A stretch of DNA of 64,000 bases, taken from NCBI GenBank assembly GCA_964016985.1, contig OZ024828.1:30023129-30087128 (forward strand), in the 5' to 3' direction. This document shows positions 22,491 to 32,233 of this stretch, in pieces. Position 1 is the first letter of the stretch; each line of letters opens with the position of its first letter. Under the pieces are notes generated by a model that worked only from the letters and a program-made list of their open reading frames with translations, ran no database searches and was not told where the DNA came from. A program made the position numbers and the translations under genes. The DNA comes from Anodontia alba (taxonomy: Eukaryota > Mollusca > Bivalvia > Lucinida > Lucinidae).

Positions 22491-22743
22491 AAAGCTATCC
22501 CAGCATTATCACGAAATGCTTCTCCTTAAAAAAAGCAGAAATAAATATTTGGCTAAAAGGGTGAAAAACGAGTGATGATACAATATACAAGTATCTGTCA
22601 AACAAGTGGGTCAGACAAAATTCACTTATCATGCTTAGGGTTTACTCCTCGTTTGTATCAACGTAATGCGTTCATCAATGAAATGATGTTTTAAAAAGCT
22701 GACGTAAAATTCAGAGTCAGTACTTGGAAAGCTTTTTGATTGC

Positions 22744-22795
22744 AAAAAAAAAAAAAAAAAAAAAAAAAAATAAAAAAAATAAATAAATAAATAAA
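22744..22795. repeat. Poly(A) then (AAAT)n tract
   Basis: About 27 A followed by A-rich and AAAT units; could be a retroposon tail, but no body is recognised next to it. Confidence 0.9.
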
Positions 22796-22960
22796 ACGTA
22801 TGGGCCAATTTTGTAATTTACTTGGTCTAAGTGACGCTCTAGCAAATATTTAAATACTTCAGTACAAAAAAATATATTCATATGGAATGTGCTAAAAAAA
22901 TAGTAATAAGGATAATAATTAATAGTTTTTGTCAAATAGCACATTGACAATTTTTTCCAG

Positions 22961-23222
22961 TTAACCCATTAATGCTGGCGTCCTTAACGATGTGGATATA
23001 CAAACACTCTAGACACATATGCAAAACAATACGGATTCAGAACAGTCGCGGCATTTGCTCAGAATCTGCACTGTTTACCATGACAACTTACTATCATACA
23101 TTGTAACAGAAGCATGTTGGGCAGTATCTATGTAGCACTCCTTTACAGCGATAATGAAGCCTTCCCATCTACATGATGGAAATTTCCATTTAATGTGTCC
23201 TATCCTGGCATTAATGGGTTAA
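22961..23222. mobile_element. T3 MITE, TTAA-flanked
   Basis: TTAA at 22961-22964 and 23219-23222; ends 'TTAACCCATTAATGCTGGCG' and 'CCTGGCATTAATGGGTTAA' are inverted over ~18 bases. The interior has 'TCAGAATCTGCACTGTTTAC', a piece of the GATCAG hairpin arm. Confidence 0.75.
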
Positions 23223-23702
23223 TTCGCGATGCAGGAATGCAATGTGACAAAACGACAGAACAGAAAAAAACTTAGCAGTAAAAGCGACATATATACCATG
23301 TTTATTAAAGATGGGAGAAAATAAACATGAGCCAAGTCATAAACAAACGATGCTTAGCGCATGTGCGAACAGCTAAGGTCCAGACCAGTCTGTACGTCAG
23401 CAGATTCCAGGTGCGTCTATACGCTAGCACAGTCTCGACAGATTCGCTGTTCACATATTGGAAACTGGAATATTGTCGCAAACTGAAATTTCTCATCAGA
23501 CACCGTAGATTCGCAGTCTAAATTGAGCCGTCTCCATTCAGATATGTACTAAACACTTTTAGTGTGCCGCGGGCTAAACACTGTTCAGGTGGTTGACCTT
23601 CAGCATGTTGAATTTAAACATTATCCCATGAATCTGTAAAATATGCCGTTTACTTTCTCTGAAATTGTAGGGCCTTAAATTCCATTCAGAGTATTTGGAA
23701 GA
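23223..23702. other. Non-coding stretch
   Basis: Overlapping ORFs on both strands at 23305-23521 have no recognised motif. Nothing else seen. Confidence 0.4.
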
Positions 23703-24065
23703 ATATAATTCCAACTCAACAGACTTACACTAATTTAGCGCAGTTTTATTGGACGTGAGCAACTTTTAAACAGCATTTACCCAGCTAGCATTCTTTATAA
23801 ATCTATAGCGGACGTTATCGGCCCGTCAGCAACCCTGACGGGCCGATAACGGCCCGCTATAGATTTAGAATAAAGAATGCTAGCTGGATGTATTGTGACA
23901 GGACCGCTGAGCAGGAATCGTGAAAGTTTCCTGTGCTAAATATTCTACGATAAGTTATTTAATTAACGTTTACAGTGTGAACATGTCCGACGTGGAATTA
24001 TAAGAAATGATTTTTTTTATTTCTATGGATTTCATCGATGTGTAAACATCGGAGAATCAGCCACA
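23703..24065. repeat. G2 repeat, interrupted by a CTAGC MITE
   Basis: 'AATATAATTCCAACTCAACA', 'TGGAATTATAAGAAATG' and 'TCATCGATGTGTAAACATCG' match 3505-3745. The hairpin at 23780-23887 has no counterpart in the 3505 copy, so that copy acts as an empty site. A possible inverted partner, 'ACACATCGATAAAATCCACA', lies at 24862-24881, beyond the G copy. Confidence 0.6.
23780..23887. mobile_element. CTAGC hairpin MITE, near-perfect
   Basis: 'CCCAGCTAGCATTCTTTATA' pairs with 'AATAAAGAATGCTAGCTGG'; the inner arms 'GTTATCGGCCCGTCAG' and 'CTGACGGGCCGATAAC' are perfect. One of the cleanest copies in the window. Confidence 0.85.
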
Positions 24066-24106
24066 CACTTTACATAAAGTCAGGCCCCGAGGTTATAAAA
24101 CTTTTT

Positions 24107-24237
24107 CATGCTCAACTCAACTGAGTATGAAATTTCACTTGGTTCATAAAAATAAAAATACCAACAATTAAAACTTTTTTCATGCCCATTTCAGCTGAGC
24201 ATGCTCAGCTGAGTTGAGCATGAAAGAGTTTTAAAAA
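24107..24237. repeat. Inverted repeat 'CATGCTCAACTCA'
   Basis: 'CTTTTTCATGCTCAACTCAA' (about 24102) is inverted at 'TGAGTTGAGCATGAAAGAG' (about 24211). Inside is a second dyad 'TCAGCTGAGCATGCTCAGCTGA'-type around 24190. Outer flanks 'TTATAAAACTT' / 'AGTTTTAAAA' also pair. Confidence 0.65.
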
Positions 24238-24389
24238 ACTGTCAGTATGTTAGGATTTATAAGCAAAATACAGTTCATGCTCAGCTGATTTATATTGGTT
24301 TTCATTTACTCTGGCATACAGTAGAATTAGCCATGAGTACTCATATCTTTGTTTATTATAGTGATTAATTTGATTTTTATGTTTTTGCT

Positions 24390-24845
24390 TTGATGCATTG
24401 ACTGAGTTTGGAGCCTCTATGCGAACCGTATGTATTTCTGTATTAAGAGTAGCATCGGGACCCAGTGTGAAGTTGGCTACCTGTAAAAGTGCTTTAAACC
24501 CCAGGTGGTTTACTCTACTGACCGCTCTAAGCGTTGGTCCCGGTGTTAGAGTTACTCTTTGTTGTTTTCTGTTTTATTCTATGAGGCGATTTGTTTTATG
24601 TCTTACCTTGTGTTATTTTGTTCTTGTGTTTTTCAGTCCCTTTAGCATTGCGATTACCTCGGTTGGGGAAGCGGGAGCTAATCTTAGTGCCTTTCGTACG
24701 TTTGTTCGATTTGTGCTTGTTTGGTTTTGTCGGTTTCCTCTTCCTCTTGGTGTCTGGGAAGGGCTGAAATTTGTAATTGTGGCACTTCCTGGACTTTTCT
24801 CTTACCTTTTTTTACCTCAGGGCCGGGCTTTATTCAGTCTTTGAG
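24390..24845 (+). repeat. G-family repeat, longest copy
   Basis: Holds 'CGGGACCCAGTGTGAAGTTG', 'GTTTACTCTACTGACCGCTC', then the shared 'TTGTGGCACTTCCTGG' end. An open frame of 148 codons runs through it but is not conserved in the other copies, and its Phe/Leu/Val-rich make-up reflects T-rich DNA. Not called a gene. Confidence 0.5.
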
Positions 24846-25099
24846 TAATTTACCCGTGTAAACACATCGATAAAATCCACAAAAAGAAAATTCATTCGTT
24901 TATTAAAGCAACAATTGAATGAACTATCATGCTCTGCTTTCCGGGAGGAACAGAACACAATGACTACTTTGTCGTCCTATAAATTAGCTTAGAGCAAGCT
25001 AATGGTAAAATGATTATGCTAAGAAACAGGGTCTAATTTGTAAATAGTTGTTGTACCTACTACTACTGTTAATTTTATATGTTTTTGTTTATTTCGAAA

Positions 25100-25376
25100 C
25101 ATCACGATAACATGCCTATATAATTATGACCCCCTTAAACCCCACTTTTATATAGTAAAACTGGGGTTTACAGGGGTATACATTATTTTCTTATTTCTGC
25201 TCTAAAACATAGATTGTGGGTACTCGTTAGAACCGCCTCGTTGAGGCGTTTCTAACGAGTACCCACAATCTATGTTTTGAGCAGAAATATGAAAAATATC
25301 AGAAGTTTCATCTGAAAATTTTCAATTTTTGGTGGTAAAATTTTCAGTATATTTGAATAGGCATGTTTTCGTAATG
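25100..25376. mobile_element. P1 multi-hairpin MITE, copy 4
   Basis: 'CATCACGATAACATGCCTAT' to 'ATAGGCATGTTTTCGTAATG'. Core arms 'GGTACTCGTTAGAACCGCCT' and 'GGCGTTTCTAACGAGTACCC' pair with one mismatch. Same orientation as copy 1. Confidence 0.85.
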
Positions 25377-25452
25377 CATGTCTGCAAGTCTATTTACACA
25401 TTTAAATGTGTTGCACAATAGCTTGTTAAGGTGGGTTTCTGACAATTCTGTT

Positions 25453-25628
25453 TTAAGGGGAACTGATACACATTTAAGTGAGGCCCCTTTCTGAACCGGA
25501 GTCCATTTTAAAATGAAATAACTTGCACTCATTAGGAGTGTAGACCTTTTCAGTAGGAGCTTGATATACAGAAAAGCAAACAGGAAGTCAAAATATTGTC
25601 TCTCTTGTAAAACATCCATTCCCCTTAA
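25453..25628. mobile_element. T5 MITE, TTAA-flanked
   Basis: TTAA at 25453-25456 and 25625-25628; ends 'TTAAGGGGAACTGATACACA' and 'ACATCCATTCCCCTTAA'. Shares 'AGCAAACAGGAAGTCA' with other T5 copies. The minus-strand ORF over it is spurious. Confidence 0.7.
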
Positions 25629-26490
25629 TTAAATCTTAATTCAAATGTATGGGTTTCGTGGCAGATGATACATAGTCTTCTGTTGATTTCTTTTTCAGGA
25701 ACATTAAGACCTTGCTGTATAATATGGCATGCTCTGGTCCTATCTCCATTCTTAACATTTACTTTCATTCTGCTGTCCATTATCGTGTATAATCCTGTGA
25801 TTCGACTGTGGCACTACCCACAGTCTGTTGCTTGTTAATTTAAGCAAACACCCTATGGATACTGGGCTGCGTTAAATAAACCAAAACATTCGCGTTTTTT
25901 TCCCAAACTAAGTTGAATCTTCTGAACGGTTATTGTAAACCGGTTTATGTTATCTCAAATTAGAGAGTAGCCGTTATTCTCATTGACGAAACTTGATATT
26001 AGATCGAATAAATTACATCAATATTTATTAATTTTATAAGAGAAAATATCAACTCAGTATACATATCCATGTTCTTGTTACGAATAAGCCACTCATACAA
26101 AAAGTTTATTCACTTAGGTTGTGCTAAACGGCAGTTTGAGAATAGTTTACGGATACTCGTTACCGTCTGCCAAAATTGTCACAATTGAACGTATTGTTTG
26201 CAATAGTTTGCAAATAGCTGGGGAGTAACCGCGAACGTTTCGCTTAATCGAACGCAATCCTGGTAATGAATAATGAGCAGTGTGTTAGCCAAAACTCTGC
26301 CTATTATTTTGCACTTGAATTTCACTGTAATAGTTTCCTACTTGCGCATTGTAGTTGTCTGTTTAGCGCACTAAATTAAGAAAAATACCTCTCCTATCCG
26401 GGTCTCCAGTAGGCTGATTTGCGCACAATGTTACCCAAAACTCTGCAATTGTTTGTTTTGTACTGTAAAATTGTCCATAATTGACCTTTG
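25629..26490. other. Non-coding stretch with R7 copy 1
   Basis: R7 at 25930-26090. Elsewhere no gene or repeat recognised. Confidence 0.4.
25930..26090 (+). repeat. Dispersed repeat R7, copy 1
   Basis: 'GGTTATTGTAAACCGGTTTA', 'CTCAAATTAGAGAGTAGCCG' and 'GACGAAACTTGATATTAGAT' recur at 43994-44150 with moderate divergence. Class unknown. The 43.99-kb copy ends just before a (TA)n microsatellite. Confidence 0.6.
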
Positions 26491-26494
26491 GACA

Positions 26495-26680
26495 TGTTCG
26501 CCCCTCGATGACTCGAATCATCTTGCACATCCGCGCAGTCTGACCAAAGTCTTCGTTGTCCGCATGAAGAATCTTTGCACCCTTGGCTATCAAAATGCGC
26601 CCAGAGAAGATTCTGAATGCGCAAATGCAAAGCTGATTTGGATCTTCGCTTGGCGCATGGTACGTTGTCTAACGTTGCAG
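26495..26680. repeat. Diverged T6 MITE
   Basis: 'CGCGCAGTCTGACCAAAGTC', 'GTCCGCATGAAGAATCTTTG' and 'CAAAATGCGCCCAGAGAAGA' follow the T6 interior; end 'GGTACGTTGTCTAACG' is a decayed terminus. The ORFs on both strands are spurious. Confidence 0.5.
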
Positions 26681-26825
26681 CTCCTTTCTTTCCAGTATTT
26701 TTTATCCCATTTTAGACTGAATATCTCCCCCACATCACTTTATATTGGAAGAGTCCACTTTCAATTTTAGTTAAGCCCGGCTATAAGATTTAGATATTCC
26801 TAGAGAAAAATGGTTTAACTATTTG

Positions 26826-26889
26826 AAAACAGTGGAGACCCTGATCAGACGCCGCAGAATGCGGCGTCTGATCTGCGTCTTCACTGTTA
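26826..26889. repeat. GATCAG hairpin, CGCCGC tip
   Basis: 'AAAACAGTGGAGACCCTGAT' with 'CAGACGCCGC' AGAATG 'CGGCGTCTG' and 'ATCTGCGTCTTCACTGTT'. It lies in a frame that also flanks the hairpin at 32058 ('TATTCCTAGAGAAAAATGG', 'CCATTTTAGACTG'). Confidence 0.75.
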
Positions 26890-27302
26890 TCTAATTACCC
26901 TTATAGGGGACTCCAGACTATAATGGGTTAACTCCTTCCATTCTAAAAAAGGGCAGTTGCAACTGCAATAAAGGACAGTTTGTATTTTTCATAGAAAATA
27001 AGTATTCACATTTCGTTTGAATTGTCTGCTATCGTCTGCCTAGAAGATGATCCACGTAAACTGTCAAATAACATCCATAAAATAACATGTCGAATACTAT
27101 AGGTTTGTTTGGCGCTTGCTAAAAGTTAATACAAATATTATTCGTTTGTATCTGTTCATTTCACCTATAGCAATAGCTTCTTGCCTCATAATTTCACAAA
27201 CTTCGTATCTTAATTAATGACATCAAAGACTTTGGTAAGATTGTACCTTGCGCAAGCTCTTTCGTGGCTTAGACTGTTAAGATAACTATACCCCAAGGTA
27301 TA

Positions 27303-27620
27303 CAGTCGACTCTCGTTATCTCGACCTCGCTTATCTCGAATAACCGCTTATCTCGAAGTGAAATTCTGGTCCCTGTTTTAACATGGAAATATCTAAGAAC
27401 AGGTAACAAAATATTGTGGAAAAGAGGAGCAATTTCTCCTCTTTTCCACAATATTTTCAATATGTCTCTAACTTCAGGAGTCAAATTACATATTCATTTA
27501 TTAAATGTGGTTGTTCGATTTATTGTTTTCCGCACTTCTGCAACTCTGATATTTCGAGATACGGATATCTCGAAGTGTTTCAGAGAGTCCCTCGGAATTC
27601 GAGATAACGAGAGTCGACTG
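27303..27620. mobile_element. pogo/Tigger-like MITE, copy B
   Basis: Flanking TA at 27301-27302 and 27621-27622; ends 'CAGTCGACTCTCGTTATCTC' and 'GAGATAACGAGAGTCGACTG' are exact inverted repeats. The central palindrome is shorter than in copy A: 'GGAAAAGAGGAGCAATTTCT' lacks the extra 'CCTAAGGAGC'. Non-coding; the overlapping ORFs on both strands mirror each other because of the palindrome. Confidence 0.87.
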
Positions 27621-27680
27621 TATTTAATTGTGATAATTTCATTTGGCCATCGAACTTTCAACACTTTCATAGGTTAACGT

Positions 27681-27910
27681 TTAAGGGGAAATGATACTTT
27701 TCCAGGGTAACTCTGTCAATTTGTTTTGTCGCCCTTCTGAAAAGGGCTCTACCCTAACTGGAATGAATTTGGTCCCAAAGGGAGTCAAATGTTTACCATT
27801 AGAGTAGACCCCTTTTCCAAAAGAGCTTTACGTACCGAAAGGCAAACAGAAAGTCTCAGAATGTATCTGCCTTGTAAACATTGCGAAAAAGGCGTGTCTT
27901 GTCCCTTTAA
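27681..27910. mobile_element. T5 MITE, TTAA-flanked
   Basis: TTAA at 27681-27684 and 27907-27910. Left 'TTAAGGGGAAATGATACTTT', interior 'CCCTTCTGAAAAGGGCTCTA' and 'AGAGTAGACCCCTTTTCC' forming the hairpin, right 'TCTTGTCCCTTTAA'. Confidence 0.65.
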
Positions 27911-27917
27911 AATGTGA

Positions 27918-28202
27918 CTTGTCAAGAATTTCAAGCAGGATGCCCCGTTAAGCCATCCAGCAAGAATCACACTGTTCTTGGAGTTTTATGACTTGGACGG
28001 AGGAAGGGAAATGCACGCCTCAGTTTCTGAAGTGGGGTCTTCCATCTATGAATTTGGTGATATCTGCTTTTGCAAATACGGAAGTCGTTCGCAAATCATC
28101 AGAACAATGGCAAACAGCATAGATCAGAAATATGTCTTTCCGCTAATTGATATAGAAAAGGTAGAATCTATTGGTAAATACAAAGCTAAAGTGTACAACT
28201 GA
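27918..28202 (+). CDS. Unassigned open frame, possible exon fragment
   Basis: An uninterrupted frame of about 94 codons runs from the stop at 27915 to the TGA at 28201. Its make-up is more protein-like than other ORFs here, with segments 'LFLEFYDLDGGREMHASV' and 'VFPLIDIEKVESIGKYKA'. There is no ATG near the start and no recognised family. It could be a pseudogene piece, a lone exon or chance. It abuts a T5 MITE on its left. Confidence 0.2.
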   Translation, partial: LVKNFKQDAPLSHPARITLFLEFYDLDGGREMHASVSEVGSSIYEFGDICFCKYGSRSQIIRTMANSIDQKYVFPLIDIEKVESIGKYKAKVYN

Positions 28203-29220
28203 ACACATCCTATGACTACAATGTATCAGAGACTTTGACAGGAGACTTACTCCCATTAGTGCTTTTGATTCAGTTTTTGGCAGACCTCGTGTGGTTAGAG
28301 GGACATAAAAAGCCAAGTATTTCGGAATAGCGTTGTCACTCTTTCTATATATCAGTACACAAAGATACTACAGAATTCAAAATGTTCAAAGAGCTAACAC
28401 AGAAAACTGAAATGTTAAGATGTTTGATTTAAAAAAAAAATGCATTTTATATGCAAGCGATAGGTCTGCATTGATTTACCAAATCGGCGCCTCTTTGAAA
28501 GTCATGATTCAAGGACATTGTATTCCAAATTAATCTGACTGTTGTTGAGTTAACTATATATATATACTCGTATAATGATGCAATGTTCAAAATTCTTCAA
28601 AAACAAAATACCTTTATTGTGCGTCACTGTCCGGACCTCTGTTAGTCGAAAAGCTTCTTTTTTTGCGCCGGAGCTGAGATAACTGATATCTAAAATGAGA
28701 TGAAAAACATGTTTGAAAGGCACATTTAATGTTCTGAGTATTTTAAAGAGAGGTTATTGAGTTTATAGTTTGACGTATTCGACACTCGTTAATATGGCAG
28801 ATATGCATTCGTTAGAATATGCGTTCTTCGCCATATGAATTCTTGCCGTACCGTGTTTTACCTAAATATTCTGATGCCCTTAATAACTTACCATACTTGT
28901 CCTAAAATTTGAACAGTTCCAGTTGAACCTGTTAACATATCTAAACTTGCTGGCATGTCTAAAAGCGCTCAATGAATGGCAAACAGCAGACTCAGATCAG
29001 GGTCTACACTGTTTCTACATTGTTTGCTCAGGCCTGCCTATCCGAACACTTCGGTAAATACAGTGCATTTTACACTATATACTTAATAATCTAAATGCAT
29101 TAATGCATGCGAACAACAGATACATACCCTTTTGCAGTCTTTGTCTGTATAGAAATAATTCTCACTAAAATGAAATGATCCGTTTTTCATTATCAAGCTC
29201 TTTTGTGAATGGCATATCAT
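28203..29220. other. Non-coding stretch
   Basis: 28975-29035 has a GATCAG-hairpin relic ('GGCAAACAGCAGACTCAGAT', 'GGTCTACACTGTTT'). A short (TA)n at 28555-28566. No gene recognised. Confidence 0.45.
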
Positions 29221-29681
29221 TTACGGGGACTGGATACTCCTGGCATTTTTTTTCTGCCAGTTTTACAAGGGAGACAACTTTTATGTATCCTTGTTTCTTT
29301 TCCCGAACATCAAGTTGCTTCCGAAAAGTGGTCTACTTTAAAAGAAAATAATTACGTAAACGTCCTAAAATTTCAAACACTTTATTCCATACCTTTTGGC
29401 CTAAATTTTACTGTTTATACAGTTGTTTCTTAAAATACTTAGTGGAATGGCAAACAGTGCAGACCCTGATCAGACTGCTCCTGTAGGAACAGTCTGATCT
29501 GGGTCTGCACTGTTTGCATATGCCATTTTGTCATACACTTTGGTGTACGAAATTTAAGGACGTTAGACGTAGCTCCCAGGGAGAGCAAATTCTTTTCTTT
29601 GAGAACCGATCTCTTTTCAAAATGGAGACACATGATTTATGACAGAGTTGCCTCCCCTGAAAGAGTATCCATTTCCCTTAA
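29221..29681. mobile_element. T5 MITE holding two further nested palindromes
   Basis: Outer T5: left 'TTACGGGGACTGGATACTCC' (TTAA decayed to TTAC), right 'GAGTATCCATTTCCCTTAA'. Middle inverted pair 'CGTCCTAAAATTTCAAACAC' (29361) and 'GTGTACGAAATTTAAGGACG' (29543). Centre: GATCAG hairpin 29447-29526 with arms 'ATGGCAAACAGTGCAGACCC' and 'GGTCTGCACTGTTTGCATAT', tip 'CTGCTCCTGTAGGAACAG'. Three concentric layers. Confidence 0.65.
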
Positions 29682-29835
29682 AGACGCTATTGTTAACTGA
29701 TTTGTTATTTTACTGTGAATTCTGGTTTTGTTTACTGTGACCTGTTGTAACTTACATAGCACATACATTCACGAAAAAATAAATAAATAAACTTTATAAA
29801 ACAGTTATATATGTGTGTGTTTCGTTTATTAAAGT

Positions 29836-29891
29836 CCCAGCAAGCACGTGACGTTTATGCGACGTTGTCTCAACGTCGCGTACCCGCAGGG
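29836..29891. repeat. Short ACGTTG-type palindrome
   Basis: 'CCCAGCAAGCACGTGACGTT' to 'CAACGTCGCGTACCCGCAGGG'; a short or deleted relative of the MITE at 20849. Confidence 0.6.
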
Positions 29892-30119
29892 TTCGTGGTA
29901 TTCCTATATGTATTCCCTCAGCTAGGTTTAGAGACAGCTTAAAAATTTTGGAAGCTTGATACAACAAACTTTCAGAGCCACGGACAACGCAGCCAAGCAG
30001 GAAGATTCAGCTTCCATCACGTTATAGGGCTTGATTGATATGTTTCGGCAAAGGATAATTGCAAAACAACACAATTGCAAACAAGCTCCAAGAAGAGTAA
30101 AAGTGTAAGTGAAGATCCA

Positions 30120-30593
30120 CAGGAAATGTCACAATCACGAAACACAGCCCCCATACCCACCACCCCACGCCCCCACCTACGAGGCACTCAAGGAAGGTAA
30201 GATGAGTAACAAATTATGACAAAACAAACGCTACATATGAACTGTCGACGCACAAAGAAGAACTGCAAATGAGAAACCGCATAGGAACGGCCAGTAGATA
30301 AAACAAACGGGGATGGAATCGGAGGCGGTGTGTGTGTGTGTGTGTGGGGTGGGGGGGGGGGGGGGGGGGGGAGGGGACTTAAACCAATTTACTCGCGCGA
30401 AACCAAGTTACAAACATATTGGTCCTCTTCCTCGTCTGTGAAACATCCAAGTGAAACACATATAATCACAAATGATGTGATGAAACAAAGCAAAAGGCTC
30501 AATGGCGAGCTGGAACCAGAACATAAGAAACCCTAAAACAGGATAACGATGGGCCCGATCACAGACAATGATAGTCAGGGGCCTGCCATCACA
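30120..30593 (-). repeat. G-family repeat copy
   Basis: On the minus strand: 'TGCCTCGTAGGTGGG', 'GTGATTGTGACATTTCCTG'; also 'AACAAACGCTACATATGA' on plus, matching the 32490 copy. Contains the (GT)n/G-run at 30328-30376. ORFs here are not conserved between copies. Confidence 0.45.
30328..30376. repeat. (GT)n followed by poly(G)
   Basis: About 9 GT units and then some 28 G with two interruptions. Confidence 0.9.
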
Positions 30594-30790
30594 CATCACG
30601 AAAACACGCCTATATAGTTTTGATCCCCTTAAACCCCACTTTTATATTGGAAAACTGGGGTTTCCAGGGGTATACATTATTTTTCTTATTTCTGCTCAAA
30701 AACATAGATTGTGGATACTCGTTAGAACCGCCTCGCCGAGGTGGTTCTAACGAGTACCCACAATCTATGTATTGAGCAGAAATATGAAAA
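30594..30790. mobile_element. P1 MITE, right-truncated
   Basis: 'CATCACGAAAACACGCCTAT' starts it; the core 'GATACTCGTTAGAACCGCCT' / 'GGTGGTTCTAACGAGTACCC' is complete; it stops after 'GAGCAGAAATATGAAAA', losing the AT-rich end and right terminus. Confidence 0.8.
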
Positions 30791-30865
30791 CACTGTGAAT
30801 ATACTTTGATACCGATTCAGGTCTGAAAAATTATGTCCAAAAAGGTGAGAACACTGTAAAAGATC

Positions 30866-30930
30866 CCGTAGATTTTTTACGGTAAATACTGGCAACTAGC
30901 TGCCAGTACATGTACCGTAAATTTTACGTG
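30866..30930. repeat. ACGGTAAATACTGGCA palindrome, left member
   Basis: 'TACGGTAAATACTGGCAACT' pairs with 'AGCTGCCAGTACATGTACCG'. A second, inverted member lies at 31660-31715, with two SINEs between them. Confidence 0.7.
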
Positions 30931-30958
30931 CGCCTGTCGATTATTTACAATAATAATT

Positions 30959-31263
30959 GGCCTCGGTGGCTCAGTTGGATGCGCCGTCCGACTGGAGACC
31001 AGGAGGTCGCGGGTTCAACCCCCGCCGAGGTCGGCAACATTCTTTCGTGGAGATTGATCATGAAATATTTTCTACGGTCATTCTCTCCCTTCGCTGATTC
31101 AAGAAGGGCAGTTGTCAGTTTCTGGCGAAAGAATGTGCACAATACTGGTTAACCGCTTAGAGGACTAAGCCTGCCCAGTAAACGTGTGGTTAGGTAAACT
31201 GACCGCGCTCGACATGACCCCATTGGGTTGACTGGGCCGTAAAACCTCAACACAAAAAAAAAA
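30959..31263 (+). mobile_element. SINE-A, tRNA-derived, intact with TSD
   Basis: tRNA-like head with A box 'TGGCTCAGTTGG' (30966) and B box 'GGTTCAACCCC' (31012), the internal polymerase III promoter elements. Then a body with 'GATTGATCATGAAATATTTT' and 'GTGGTTAGGTAAACTGACCG', ending in an A run. A perfect 12-bp TSD, ACAATAATAATT, lies at 30947-30958 and 31264-31275. Not a functional tRNA gene: the fold beyond the boxes is degenerate and it runs on into the body. Confidence 0.92.
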
Positions 31264-31326
31264 ACAATAATAATTACGCATGGTAGGGCAAGGTATGTAA
31301 CGTATAGGACATAGTTAAGATGTGAG

Positions 31327-31575
31327 TTTTTTTTTTTTTTTTTTTTTTTTTGATTTGGGTTTTACGGCCCTTTCAAGAATATTTCACTTATATCGAGCCG
31401 ATCGTTCATCGAAGGTGGGCGAAAACCGGAGTACCCGGAGAAAAACCACCTGACTATCCGTAAGCAGAACTTTGCTTTCCCACATATGACCCGAGCTAGG
31501 CTCGAACCACAGCGGTGAGAAACCTAATGGATTAAGAGTCAACTCTCTTATCCACTAGGCTACGGGGGCCCGCTA
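31327..31575 (-). mobile_element. SINE-B, tRNA-derived, intact with TSD
   Basis: On the minus strand: head 'CCCCCGTAGCCTAGTGGATA' with A box TAGCCTAGTGG, B box 'GGTTCGAGCC', body with 'CTCCGGGTACTCCGGTTTTC', then 'GGGCCGTAAAACCC' and a 25-A tail (T run 31327-31351). TSD AAGATGTGAG at 31317-31326 and 31576-31585. A different family from SINE-A, though both share a 'GGGCCGTAAAACC' end, suggesting the same partner LINE. Confidence 0.9.
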
Positions 31576-31659
31576 AAGATGTGAGCTAACGCGCCGTATC
31601 TTAAGCTTACACATCATTACCCCATCCTACGAGGTAATTCCTGCAAAAGTTCTACGGGC

Positions 31660-31715
31660 CCCTGTAAATATTTACGGTAAATGAGCTGGCAGCCAGTTGC
31701 CTGTATTTACAGTAA
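31660..31715. repeat. ACGGTAAATACTGGCA palindrome, right member
   Basis: 'TTTACGGTAAATGAGCTGGC' and 'AGCCAGTTGCCTGTATTTAC'; its complement aligns with 30866-30930. Possibly the other end of an element that contained the SINEs. Confidence 0.6.
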
Positions 31716-32057
31716 AATATAATCTGAAGGGGTGGAAAAAGTGATAAAATAGTATGACCGCTTCAAAATAGAAATATGGCAACAGTCATGTATACGGCAC
31801 TCTGATTTGTTTTTCACTCTACAAAATGAAAATAGAACTTTAAGACCTAGAACAAAGCAATTGTATTTATTAAAGTATACAAACATATCACGTATGCAAA
31901 ATAAACTTAACAATACACGTTATGCACGGTTAATGTTGTTAGTAAAAAAAATGAAACCGCCATAAGAACTATTGAATTCTTAGAGACATTCGTTAGCGCT
32001 GTCTACGTGTTTAGTCCTTGTCCCATTTTAGACTGGATACCCAAAAACGGGTAACTG
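31716..32057. other. Non-coding stretch
   Basis: No gene recognised. Last part ('CCATTTTAGACTGGATACCC') is the flank shared with 26700-26740. Confidence 0.45.
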
Positions 32058-32124
32058 GCAAACAGTGCAGACCCAGATCAGACGCCGCAGAACGCGGTAT
32101 CTGATCAGGGTCTCCACTGTTTGC
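32058..32124. repeat. GATCAG hairpin, CGCCGC tip
   Basis: 'GGCAAACAGTGCAGACCCAG' / 'CAGGGTCTCCACTGTTTGC' with tip 'GACGCCGCAGAACGCGGTAT'. The arms match those at 29447 although the tip is different. Confidence 0.8.
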
Positions 32125-32233
32125 AAATAGTTCAACCATTTTTCTTTAGGAATATCTACTTCATCTAGCCTGACATACCTAAAATCGAAAATAGACTCTT
32201 CCAATACGTAGTTTGGGAAGGTTCATTCAGTCT

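Noticed and set aside
24398..24844. 148-codon ORF as a membrane protein gene
   Set aside because: It lies wholly in the G repeat, its frame is not kept in other copies, and hydrophobicity follows from T-rich DNA.
30959..31040. tRNA gene on the plus strand
   Set aside because: A and B boxes are present, but the sequence continues into a SINE body with poly(A) and a 12-bp TSD.
31490..31575. tRNA gene on the minus strand
   Set aside because: Same reasoning: it is the head of SINE-B with a 3' A tail and a 10-bp TSD.
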